DNA of 28,476 nucleotides, from the NCBI GenBank assembly GCA_964552015.1, contig CAZKFR010000044.1:1-28476 (forward strand), given 5' to 3'. A program made the translations under genes and the position numbers. The notes below the pieces were generated by a model that did no database searches, was not told the DNA's origin, and saw only the letters and a program-made list of their open reading frames with translations. The DNA comes from Rhodocaloribacter sp964552015 (lineage in GTDB: Bacteria; Bacteroidota; Rhodothermia; Rhodothermales; ISCAR-4553). Numbering within the stretch: the first letter of the stretch is position 1; the number at the start of each line of letters is the position of its first letter. Shown one piece after another: positions 1 through 7,077 of the stretch.

Positions 1-1481
1 AACCCGTCGGGGTTGATCCACATCGGGTTGTAGACGCGGGTGAAGTAGACGTCGACGGTGCCGCGTCCTTCCTCCAGGAAGTGGGGGAGGAGGAAGCTCA
101 TCTCGTAGTGCGCCAGCGGCCACTCGTGGGGCAGGTGCAGCTCGTTCCACGCGTTGAAGGGCGGGGGCTGGTCGAAGGGCTTCGGGACGAACTTGTTCCA
201 CGCATTGCCGGAGGTGCCGCCGCGTACGCCCACCGAGCCGGTGAGCACGTTCAGGAAGAAGAGGGCGCGGGTGACCTGCCAGCCGCCCAGGTTGCCGATG
301 CTGGCGCTGCGCCAGTTGTGGGCGGCCAGCCGCCCCTGGCAGTCGGCTACGTAGTCGGCGGCCTGCCGGATGCGGTCCTCGGGCACCTGGGCCTCGGCGG
401 CGGCCCGGGCGAAGGTGAAGCGGCCGTAGAGGTGCTTCAGGAGCCGGTCGAACAGGTCGAAGGCGGCGTCGCCGGCGTCGATCGTGGCCTGCTGGATGGC
501 GTGCTTCAGCGCCTCGTCGTCCACGGCCAGCCGGCCCTCGGCCACGGCCCGGAGCGTCTCGCGCCAGTTGACCCAGCGGCGGACGAACGCCCGGTCGTAG
601 CGGCCGGTCTGGATCAGGTGGTTGGCGATGGCGAGCAGGACGGTGGTCTCGCTGCCGGGCCAGGTGGGCAGCCACACGTCGCTCTTCGAGGCGGTGTTCG
701 AGAGGCGGGGGTCGAAGGTGATGAGCCTGGCGCCCTGCTGCATGGCCTCCATGATGCGCTGGGCGTGGGGGTTGAAGTAGTGGCCCGTCTCGAGGTGGCT
801 GGAGATGAGGAGGATGGTGCGGGCGTGGGCATAGTCGGGGCTGGGGCGGTCGAAGCCGGCCCACAGGTAGTAGCCGAGGCGGGCGCTGGCCGAACAGATG
901 TTGGTGTGGCTGTTGTGCCCGTCGACGCCCCAGGCCTGGATGACGCGGTTGGTGTAGCCGTCCTCGCCGGGCCGCCCGACGTGGTACATGATGCCGTCCC
1001 GGCGGCGCAGGCGGCTCTCGCGCATCTTCGCGCCGATCTCGTCGAGGGCCTGCTCCCACGAGATGCGCTTCCACCGCCCCTCGCCGCGCGCCCCGACGCG
1101 CTTGAGGGGGTAGAGGATCCGCTCGGGGTCGTACGTCTGGTTGATGGTGGCCGGCCCCTTGGCACAGTTGCGCCCCCGGCTGCCCGGGTGCTTCGGGTTG
1201 CCCTCGAACTTGCGGATGTCGAGCGTCTCGCGGTCCACGTAGGCCAGCAGGCCGCAGGCGCTCTCGCAGTTGAAGCAGACGGTGGGCACGAGCGTGTAGC
1301 GGCGGGCCACCCGGCGCGGCCAGGCCTTGCCGTCCCATTCCACCCAGTCGTCCCACCGCTCCGGGGGCGGGTACTGGCTCAGACGCCCGTCCGGGTGGAC
1401 GACCGTGGTCAGCTTCTCGGGGGCGGCATCGGTTTCGGCAAAGGCCGGCGGGCCGAAGGACGTGTCGAGGTCGGTGGCCAT
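1..1481 (-). CDS. Molybdopterin (Mo-bis-MGD) oxidoreductase catalytic subunit, partial (3' end outside window)
   Basis: Seen: 493 codons read leftwards from the ATG at 1481 and run off the window edge. Cys69, Cys72, Cys76 and Cys106 form the CxxCx3C...C pattern of the N-terminal [4Fe-4S] cluster of the DMSO-reductase superfamily. Cys196, in a TNICSAS context, sits where the cysteine molybdenum ligand lies in polysulfide reductase, periplasmic nitrate reductase and formate dehydrogenase-type enzymes. Family knowledge: such subunits are catalytic and pass electrons to a four-cluster B subunit and a membrane anchor, which are encoded just upstream (1736-3397). The substrate cannot be assigned. 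Start: the ATG is 14 bases from an N gap and the frame stays open upstream (no stop in the visible codons), so the real start may lie in the gap. No Tat twin-arginine signal is visible in the first 60 residues; it may be absent or hidden in the gap. Confidence 0.9.
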   Translation of the reverse strand, partial: MATDLDTSFGPPAFAETDAAPEKLTTVVHPDGRLSQYPPPERWDDWVEWDGKAWPRRVARRYTLVPTVCFNCESACGLLAYVDRETLDIRKFEGNPKHPGSRGRNCAKGPATINQTYDPERILYPLKRVGARGEGRWKRISWEQALDEIGAKMRESRLRRRDGIMYHVGRPGEDGYTNRVIQAWGVDGHNSHTNICSASARLGYYLWAGFDRPSPDYAHARTILLISSHLETGHYFNPHAQRIMEAMQQGARLITFDPRLSNTASKSDVWLPTWPGSETTVLLAIANHLIQTGRYDRAFVRRWVNWRETLRAVAEGRLAVDDEALKHAIQQATIDAGDAAFDLFDRLLKHLYGRFTFARAAAEAQVPEDRIRQAADYVADCQGRLAAHNWRSASIGNLGGWQVTRALFFLNVLTGSVGVRGGTSGNAWNKFVPKPFDQPPPFNAWNELHLPHEWPLAHYEMSFLLPHFLEEGRGTVDVYFTRVYNPMWINPDG

Positions 1482-1495
1482 GGCGGTTCGGGGCG

Positions 1496-1595
1496 NNNNN
1501 NNNNNNNNNNNNNNNNNNNNNNNNNNNNNNNNNNNNNNNNNNNNNNNNNNNNNNNNNNNNNNNNNNNNNNNNNNNNNNNNNNNNNNNNNNNNNNN
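1496..1595. other. Assembly gap of 100 N
   Basis: A run of exactly 100 N, the usual placeholder for a gap of unknown size. The two flanks share no sequence, unlike the second gap at 19607. It lies between the membrane/iron-sulfur subunit and the catalytic subunit, so the true intergenic length, a possible upstream start for the catalytic subunit, or even a small gene could be hidden here. Confidence 0.97.
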
Positions 1596-1697
1596 GTCTA
1601 TGGGTCGGCGTGCTGGATCATGTGGACGAGTAGTAGCTCCCGGTAACGTTTCACGCATCCCATGGGAAAACCCGAAGAATGTCACTTGTATTCTCTC

Positions 1698-1737
1698 CAC
1701 GCTTCACGCTTCACGCTCCTCCCTCCTCTCCTCTCTT
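1698..1737. repeat. Short tandem repeat (CACGCTT x3) plus pyrimidine tract in the 1482-1735 intergenic region
   Basis: Three consecutive 7-bp units (CACGCTT, CACGCTT, CACGCTC) are followed by a pure C/T tract up to the stop codon of the 1736-3397 gene. On the minus strand this reads as a purine-rich run followed by GCGTGAA repeats. A further GCGTGAA-like word lies at about 1650. The rest of the interval 1596-1697 shows no convincing gene; a 21-codon minus-strand ORF (1598-1663) is too short to support. The interval abuts an assembly gap, which would fit a multicopy intergenic repeat, but copy number cannot be judged from one window. Confidence 0.5.
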
Positions 1738-3397
1738 ACGAGTTCGGTATTTCCTGCGGGGCCATCACGAAGGCGTATTCGTAGGCGTAGAGGCCGGCGA
1801 GGCTGAGCAGCCCGGCCAGGCCGGCGGTCAGCGGCTCGCCGGCGGCCAGCAGGGCCAGGGGGATCAGGTGGCCGGTCGTCACGCTCCAGAGCCAGAAGTG
1901 GTGGCGGTAGCGCCCGTGGCGGATGGCGTGGGCAGCGCGGGCCGCCGCCTCGGAAGCGTGCGGCATCCCGAACTCGCCGGTGAAGGTCACCAGCAGGTCG
2001 AGGCCGAGGGCCAGGCCGAAGGCGAGGCGGGCGGTGTGGGCCAGGTCGGCGGGGAAGGGGAGGAACACGTCGAGCACGAGCAGGGCCGCCGCCCCGGCGA
2101 CGAAGGCCTGCACGAGCAGGTGCAGGGGCAGCAGGGTGCTCTGCCAGAGGTCGCGCCCCTCGGCCTGCCCGAACAGGAATGCCGTGTAGACGGCCGTACC
2201 GAAGGCCAGCGGCAGGCCGGCCCACAGGAGCCAGGGGCGTGCGGCGTCGGCCACGGCGGCGTCCAGCCACCCCAGCCAGGCGCCGGCCTCGAGCACCCAC
2301 CACAGCCCCGCCACCACGCTGAAGCCCACCAGCAGGAACGCCCCGCGCACCAGCCAGCTCTTCCATTGCGGCCGCGTCAGGATGCGGAGGAAGCGCTCGG
2401 GGCGCTCGAGGTCGTAGACGAGCAGGCCGGTGGTGAGGCCCAGGAAGAGCAGGGCCACCAGCCCGCCGGCCACGAACGCCGGCGCGTCGAAAGCGAACAA
2501 CCCCAGCCCCGCGCCCAGGCTCAGCAGCATGAACACGCCGGCGGCGATGGCCTTGGTGACCAGGTAGGCGGGCACCGGCCAGTGCCACGGGATCTTGTGC
2601 TGGGCGTTGTAGGCCACCTGCACCATGTGGTCGGCCATGCGCCCGTCGCCGATCAGGAGGGCGCCGGGCTCCGGCACCCCCTGCGCCCCCGGCGTGCGGA
2701 TGGGTGTGCCCTTCGCAGCCCGTCGCGCCGGCGGGGCAGACGGCGCGGGCGAGGCCGGCGGGGCGTCGTGCCCGTCGCCCCCGTGGGGGTCCAGCACGTC
2801 GGCCCACATGAACGTGGCGGGCGGCGTGGGGGTGGCCGTCGGGTGCAGCGCCGCGTCGTGCCCGCCGGCATAGAACAGCTTCGGCGCCGTGCCCTGCTCG
2901 GGCTTGCGGACGGTCACCTTGCCGGCGGCCAGGCGGCGGCTGATCTCGGAATCCGGGTCGTCCAGGTCCCCCGCGAGGATGGCGTGCTCGGGGCAGACCA
3001 CCACGCAGGCCGGCTCCTGCCCCACCTCGATGCGGTGGGCGCAGAAGTGGCACTTGGCCGCGGTGCCCGTCTCGGGGTCCACGTAGATGGCGTCGTAGGG
3101 GCAGGCCTGCAGGCACGCCTTGCACCCGATGCACACGTCCGGGTCGAACTCGACGATGCCGTCGGCCCGCTGGTACATGGCCGTCACCGGGCAGATGCGC
3201 ACGCACGGCGGGTTGGCGCAATGGTTACAGCGCGTCACCTGGAAGTGGCGGCGGACGTTCGGGTAGACGCCGGTCTCGACGTACTTCACCCACGTCCGGT
3301 TGACGCCGAGGGGCACCTGGTTCTCGCTCTTGCAGGCCGTCGAGCACGCGTGGCAGCCGATGCAGGCGTCGTTGTCGATCAGAAAGCCGTAGTTCAT
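1736..3397 (-). CDS. Fused four-cluster ferredoxin / NrfD-type membrane anchor subunit of a molybdo-oxidoreductase
   Basis: Seen: 553 residues in two parts. Residues 1-140 carry sixteen cysteines in four sets (12/15/18/22, 57/60/65/69, 89/92/95/99, 116/119/131/135), the pattern for four [4Fe-4S] clusters in electron-transfer B subunits of DmsB/PsrB/NrfC type. A Pro/Ala-rich linker (about 185-245) leads to a hydrophobic domain (about 250-545) with eight likely transmembrane helices, like NrfD/PsrC anchors that exchange electrons with quinones. In most systems B and C are separate genes, so this is a fusion. The stop is TAA at 1736-1738. The next gene downstream is the catalytic subunit, and mobA lies 107 bp upstream. 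No clear Shine-Dalgarno site precedes the ATG. Inference: a membrane-bound respiratory complex linking the quinone pool to the Mo subunit. Confidence 0.92.
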   Translation of the reverse strand: MNYGFLIDNDACIGCHACSTACKSENQVPLGVNRTWVKYVETGVYPNVRRHFQVTRCNHCANPPCVRICPVTAMYQRADGIVEFDPDVCIGCKACLQACPYDAIYVDPETGTAAKCHFCAHRIEVGQEPACVVVCPEHAILAGDLDDPDSEISRRLAAGKVTVRKPEQGTAPKLFYAGGHDAALHPTATPTPPATFMWADVLDPHGGDGHDAPPASPAPSAPPARRAAKGTPIRTPGAQGVPEPGALLIGDGRMADHMVQVAYNAQHKIPWHWPVPAYLVTKAIAAGVFMLLSLGAGLGLFAFDAPAFVAGGLVALLFLGLTTGLLVYDLERPERFLRILTRPQWKSWLVRGAFLLVGFSVVAGLWWVLEAGAWLGWLDAAVADAARPWLLWAGLPLAFGTAVYTAFLFGQAEGRDLWQSTLLPLHLLVQAFVAGAAALLVLDVFLPFPADLAHTARLAFGLALGLDLLVTFTGEFGMPHASEAAARAAHAIRHGRYRHHFWLWSVTTGHLIPLALLAAGEPLTAGLAGLLSLAGLYAYEYAFVMAPQEIPNS

Positions 3398-3436
3398 GGG
3401 AGGGAAGACGGTACGCCCGGAGGTAGTAAGCCTGTA

Positions 3437-3469
3437 ATGTCAGGTGATGTCAGGTAAAGAAAGCGCTTT
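3437..3469 (-). promoter_or_regulatory. Putative regulatory site upstream of the fused subunit: 9-bp direct repeat and a palindrome
   Basis: In the 107-bp gap between mobA and the fused subunit, ATGTCAGGT occurs at 3437-3445 and again at 3447-3455, a 10-bp (one helical turn) spacing. A 10-bp palindrome, AAAGCGCTTT, follows at 3460-3469. On the coding strand these lie about 40-72 bases upstream of the 3397 start, where an activator site would be expected. No known operator is matched, so the role is a guess. Confidence 0.3.
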
Positions 3470-3504
3470 TGTACCGGGAAAGCAAGGGGGTAGGTGAATC
3501 GGAT

Positions 3505-4074
3505 TCAGCGGAGGTCGGTCGGCAGATCGTCCGGCCGGTTGATGTTACGGAGGGGAGCCGCGGGGACGTCGATGAGGTGGACGGCCTCGAGGCGGTCGAG
3601 CAGGGCATGGAGCGCCCGGCGCCCGGCGGCGAGTTGCTCGGCCACCACCGGGCGCACCGTGGTGGCATAGGCGGCGCAGAGGGGGTGCCGCCGCCCGTCC
3701 GGGGTGCGGGGGACGACGGCATCGACGCCGGGACGGCAGGCAGCCAGCAGGGTGCGGAGGACGGCTTCGGTGAGGAACGGCAGGTCGCACGCCACGGCCA
3801 GCAGCCAGGGCGTCCCGGCGGCCTCCAGCCCGGCCAGCAGCCCCGCCAGGGGGCCGGCGCCCTCCACGGGATCCTCCACGCGTCGCACCGGCAGCCCGTA
3901 GTCCTCCTGGCCGGGGCGTACGCTCAGTAGTACCGTCCCCGCCACCGGCGCGACGGCCCGGTACACCCGCTCGATCATCGGGCGGCCCGCCACCACCGCC
4001 CGCGCCTTCTCCCGGCCAAAGCGACGGCTGGCCCCCCCCGCGAGGATCAACCCGGTGACGCTTTCTTTTTTCAT
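3505..4074 (-). CDS. mobA: Molybdenum cofactor guanylyltransferase MobA
   Basis: MobA links GMP from GTP to molybdopterin, making the MGD form of the cofactor in the cytoplasm; DMSO-reductase-family enzymes carry two MGD groups. Seen: 189 residues, the usual size. The N-terminal nucleotide-binding signature is present (LAGG at 11-14 followed by SRRFGREKA, with Lys23 in the conserved lysine position). GPLAGL follows at 74-79, a DLP motif with Asp97 as the likely magnesium ligand, and the C-terminal NINRPDDL motif typical of MobA. It is transcribed toward the molybdoenzyme genes, which fits supply of their cofactor. Start: the ATG at 4074 gives MKKE directly before the conserved strand. Related nucleotidyltransferases (MocA, IspD) lack the closing N-x-N-x-P-x-D-L pattern. 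Confidence 0.93.
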   Translation of the reverse strand: MKKESVTGLILAGGASRRFGREKARAVVAGRPMIERVYRAVAPVAGTVLLSVRPGQEDYGLPVRRVEDPVEGAGPLAGLLAGLEAAGTPWLLAVACDLPFLTEAVLRTLLAACRPGVDAVVPRTPDGRRHPLCAAYATTVRPVVAEQLAAGRRALHALLDRLEAVHLIDVPAAPLRNINRPDDLPTDLR

Positions 4075-4223
4075 GATGACGTGCTCCGGTTCAGGTAGCC
4101 GGGGTGGTCAGGCCGGATGCCCTCCCTCCCCCAACCCGGCTGCCAGGAATCCGGTCCGCACGACGTGGAAGCCGCACCCACGAGGGAGGTGGACATCGAC
4201 CGGCTCTCGTTCGATAGAACGCG

Positions 4224-4275
4224 GACAAAGTAGAGGATGGAGCGCATTTTGTCTGACATTTATCTAACTTTTGCG
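4224..4275. promoter_or_regulatory. AT-richer island in the divergent mobA / amidohydrolase intergenic region
   Basis: The 323-bp divergent region 4075-4397 is GC-rich except for this stretch. It has an inverted repeat GACAAA (4224-4229) / TTTGTC (4248-4253), and TTTTG at 4247-4251 and 4269-4273 (22-bp spacing). The Bacteroidota promoter pattern (TTTG, about 20 bp, TAnnTTTG) is only loosely met: TAACTTTTG at 4265-4273 is one T too long and too close to the upstream TTTG. It is the best candidate for divergent promoters, but weak. Nothing else is recognisable in the interval. Confidence 0.3.
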
Positions 4276-4397
4276 TCATCCACACGAGATCGGGCCTTGC
4301 CGGAGCGGACGGGGGTGTTTCTTCGGAGCCTGGCGAAGGAACAACGCGAGGGGATCGGAAGGCGGGAAACTCATCCATCACATGAATGACAGGTAGC

Positions 4398-5687
4398 ATG
4401 CGGAACGTAGGTCTTCTGGTACTGCTCCTCCTGTGGCCGTCCGTTGCGCTCGCGCAGGAGCAGCCGGTCGTTTTCCGGGGGGCGACGCTCTATCCGATCA
4501 GCGGGCCGCCCATCGAGCAGGGCGTGCTCGTGGTGCGGCAGGGCCGGATCGTGGCCGTCGGTCCCGAAGGCGCCGTGGACCTCCCGGACGGCGCCGTGGT
4601 GCACGACGTGACGGGCAAGGTGATCATGCCGGGGCTGGTCGATACCCACTCCCACGTCGGGCGCGTCGAGGGCGGCGACCGCTCGGCCCCGCTCCATCCG
4701 GCCGTCCGTACCCTCGATGCCATCGACGTGCGGCACAGCTCGGTGCATCGTGCCCGCGCCGGCGGCATCACCACGGTGAACGTCATGCCGGGCTCGGGCC
4801 ACCTGCTCAGCGGGCAGACGGCCTACCTGAAGCTGCGCAGGGGCGATACCGTCGAGGACCTGCTCCTCTGCCGGGACCCCCTGCAGGAGATCTGCGGGGG
4901 GCTCAAGATGGCCAACGGGACCAACCCGCAGGGCGATCCGCCGTTTCCCGGCACGCGGGCCCGGGCCGCTGCGCTCGTGCGCCAGCAGTTTGCGAAGGCG
5001 CTCGCCTATCGCCGCAAGGTGGAGCAGGCCGCGGGCGACGCCTCCAGGATGCCGGAGCGTGATCTGGACATGGAGGCGCTGCTCGAGGTGCTCGACGGCC
5101 GGCGCGTCGTCCATTTCCACACGCACCGGCACGACGACATCCTGACGGTGCTGCGCCTGCGGCGGGAGTTCGGCTTCCGGGTGGTGCTCCACCATGTGAG
5201 CGAGGCCTGGAAGGTGGCCGACGAGATCGCCGCTGCCGGCGTTCCTGCCTCGATCATCGTGCTCGATGCGCCCGGGGGCAAGCAGGAAGCCTCCGAGATC
5301 CGCATGGAGAACGGGGCGGTGCTGGAGAACGCCGGCGTCGACGTGGCCTTTCATACCGACGACCTGATCACGGATTCGCGCTGGTTCCTGCGCTCGGCCG
5401 CGCTCGGCGTGCGGGCCGGCATGTCCGCCGCGAAGGCGCTGGAGGCGCTCACGCTGGCCGGGGCGCGCATGCTGGACCTGGCCGACCGCGTCGGCTCGCT
5501 CGAGCCCGGCAAGGACGCCGACTTCATCGTCCTCTCGGGCGACCCGCTCAGCGTCTATACCCACGTGGAGCAGACCTGGGTGGAAGGGCAGAAGGTGTTC
5601 GACCGCGCCGACCCGGAGGACCGCCCGTATGCCGTCGGGGGCGCCGGTGCCTTCGACGACGGCGATACGTTCGTTCATGATCATTGA
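4398..5687 (+). CDS. Exported amidohydrolase-superfamily metal-dependent hydrolase (imidazolonepropionase-like)
   Basis: Seen: 429 residues from the ATG at 4398. A hydrophobic signal peptide (about 1-20, ending ALAQ) follows; the in-frame upstream ATG at 4386 would only add MTGS. The composite N-terminal beta-sandwich is followed by a TIM-barrel with the HxH motif (His84, His86 in DTHSHV), a His-rich strand (His239, His241, His243, His245), His265/His266, and an FHTDD strand (His319, Asp321, Asp322) at the position of the catalytic aspartate. The closing GSLEPGKDADFIVLSGDPL is the typical amidohydrolase C-terminal strand. Family knowledge: these enzymes hydrolyse C-N bonds in cyclic amides, dipeptides or related substrates using one or two metal ions. 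The substrate here is unknown. Location is probably periplasmic or outer membrane. A paralogue follows after 16 bp. Confidence 0.88.
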   Translation: MRNVGLLVLLLLWPSVALAQEQPVVFRGATLYPISGPPIEQGVLVVRQGRIVAVGPEGAVDLPDGAVVHDVTGKVIMPGLVDTHSHVGRVEGGDRSAPLHPAVRTLDAIDVRHSSVHRARAGGITTVNVMPGSGHLLSGQTAYLKLRRGDTVEDLLLCRDPLQEICGGLKMANGTNPQGDPPFPGTRARAAALVRQQFAKALAYRRKVEQAAGDASRMPERDLDMEALLEVLDGRRVVHFHTHRHDDILTVLRLRREFGFRVVLHHVSEAWKVADEIAAAGVPASIIVLDAPGGKQEASEIRMENGAVLENAGVDVAFHTDDLITDSRWFLRSAALGVRAGMSAAKALEALTLAGARMLDLADRVGSLEPGKDADFIVLSGDPLSVYTHVEQTWVEGQKVFDRADPEDRPYAVGGAGAFDDGDTFVHDH

Positions 5688-5703
5688 AAGCCGGACCTGC
5701 GCT

Positions 5704-6921
5704 ATGAAAAGCCTGTTTCGTCTGTTTGCGCTGCTGGTCGGGTCGCTGTGCGTGGCCGCTCCCGCGCAGGCCCAGCTGGCCGTCCGCGCCGACACGCTCT
5801 ACACGATGGCCGGTGCGCCCATCCCGGACGGGGTCGTCCTGATCCGCGACGGCAGGATCGAGCGGGTGGGACCGGCCGAACGTGTCGCCGTTCCCGCGGG
5901 CTACCGGGTCCTGGACGCGGCGGTGGTGACGCCGGGGCTCATCGACGCGCACAGCGTGGTGGGCCTGGCCGGCATCCTGAACGTGGATCACGACCAGGAC
6001 CAGCTGGACACGTCCGAGCCCATCCAGCCGGAACTGCGGGCCTTCGACGCCTACAACGCGCGGGAGGCGCTCGTCGGGTGGGTGCGCGGCTTCGGGGTTA
6101 CGACGCTGCACACCGGCCACGGGCCCGGCGCGGTCATCAGCGGCCAGACCATGCTGGTCAAGACGCGCGGGGAGACCGTGGAGGCGGCCCTCGTCGACTC
6201 GGTCGCTATGGTGGCGGCGACGCTCGGCCCCACGATCGAGCGGTATTTCAAGAGCCCGGGCACGCGGGCCAAGGCCGTGGCGCTGCTGCGGGCCGAGCTG
6301 CTCAAGGCCCGGGCCTATCGCCAGAAGCAGCAGGCCGACGACCCGGCCCGCCGCCCGGACCCGGACCTGGGGATGGAGATGCTCGTCCGGGTGCTCGACG
6401 GGGAGGTGCCGCTCCTGATCACGGCCCAGCGCGTGCCCGAGATCATGGCGGCGCTGCGCCTGCAGCGGGAGTTTGGCTTCCGGCTGGTGCTGGACGGGGC
6501 CGCCGAGGCCTATCTGGTGCTGGATGAGATCCGGCAGGCCGGCGTGCCGGTGATCCTGCATCCGACCATGGTGCGGCCGGGCGGCGAAACCGTGGGGGCG
6601 ACGCTGGAGACGGCGGCCCGGCTGCACGCGGCGGGCATCCCGTTCGCCTTCCAGAGCGGCTTTGAGGGCTATGTACCCAAGACCCGGGTGGTGCTGTTCG
6701 AGGCGGCCATGGCCGCGGCCAACGGGCTGCCCCGCCAGGCGGCCCTCGAGGCGCTGACCCTGCAACCGGCCCGGATCCTGGGGGTGGCCGACCGGGTGGG
6801 CTCGCTGGAACCCGGCAAGGACGCCGACCTGGTGCTGTTCGACGGCGACCCCTTCGAGTACACCACGCACGTGTGCGGCGTGATCATCGAGGGCGAGATC
6901 GTTCATGAGACCTGCCGGTGA
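5704..6921 (+). CDS. Exported amidohydrolase paralogue lacking most metal ligands (probable pseudoenzyme)
   Basis: Seen: 405 residues from the ATG at 5704 with a signal peptide ending AQAQ. It aligns along its length with the preceding gene and keeps the fold signatures, including GSLEPGKDADLVLFDGDPF at the end. Aligned by eye, the HxH motif is AHSVV (His83 kept, second His is Val). The four-His strand reads LLITAQRVPEI with no His, the HH pair is DG, and HTDD is QSGF. A barrel with one of about eight ligands left is unlikely to hold the usual metal centre. Tandem active/inactive pairs suggest a heteromer in which this copy is structural or regulatory; that is inference. It is likely co-transcribed with the upstream gene. 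The alternative, a hydrolase with a different mechanism, cannot be excluded. Confidence 0.85.
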   Translation: MKSLFRLFALLVGSLCVAAPAQAQLAVRADTLYTMAGAPIPDGVVLIRDGRIERVGPAERVAVPAGYRVLDAAVVTPGLIDAHSVVGLAGILNVDHDQDQLDTSEPIQPELRAFDAYNAREALVGWVRGFGVTTLHTGHGPGAVISGQTMLVKTRGETVEAALVDSVAMVAATLGPTIERYFKSPGTRAKAVALLRAELLKARAYRQKQQADDPARRPDPDLGMEMLVRVLDGEVPLLITAQRVPEIMAALRLQREFGFRLVLDGAAEAYLVLDEIRQAGVPVILHPTMVRPGGETVGATLETAARLHAAGIPFAFQSGFEGYVPKTRVVLFEAAMAAANGLPRQAALEALTLQPARILGVADRVGSLEPGKDADLVLFDGDPFEYTTHVCGVIIEGEIVHETCR

Positions 6922-7001
6922 GGCGGCCGGCCCCTCCGGACGGGCGCTCACTCGGTGCCGCTGGTTCTCGGCCCGGAACAGGGGTGCATTCTCTCCCACA
7001 T

Positions 7002-7023
7002 GGGCTATCTCACGAGATAGCCC
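7002..7023. promoter_or_regulatory. Perfect 10-bp inverted repeat between the amidohydrolase pair and the hybrid regulator
   Basis: Arms GGGCTATCTC (7002-7011) and GAGATAGCCC (7014-7023) are perfect complements around a 2-base centre, in the 156-bp gap 6922-7077. No T-run follows on either strand, so an intrinsic terminator is not supported. An operator for a dimeric regulator is the more natural reading. It lies 55 bases before the chosen start of the regulator gene. Confidence 0.45.
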
Positions 7024-7077
7024 TAAAGGACGTGGGCTTCCTGGGCTCGCCATCACCCCTTTTTCGTGAGCCAGGAT

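Noticed and set aside
81..1646. Plus-strand open frame of 521 codons running through the N gap
   Set aside because: It is opposite the molybdopterin oxidoreductase, whose Fe-S and Mo-ligand cysteines are clear, and it includes 100 unknown bases.
1598..1663. 21-codon minus-strand ORF starting MGCVKRYRELLLVHM
   Set aside because: Too short, no ribosome site, and next to an assembly gap; it might be a fragment but nothing supports it.
1679..3457. Plus-strand open frame of 592 codons
   Set aside because: It lies opposite the fused iron-sulfur/NrfD subunit, whose sixteen ordered cysteines and eight helices are far stronger evidence. The plus-strand product is compositionally biased.
4247..4273. 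Bacteroidota-type promoter (TTTG ... TAnnTTTG)
   Set aside because: The spacing between boxes is about 13 bp instead of about 20, and the second box has an extra T, so it was kept only as a low-confidence regulatory island.
7002..7023. Intrinsic terminator after the amidohydrolase pair
   Set aside because: The hairpin has a 2-base centre and no U-tract on either strand.
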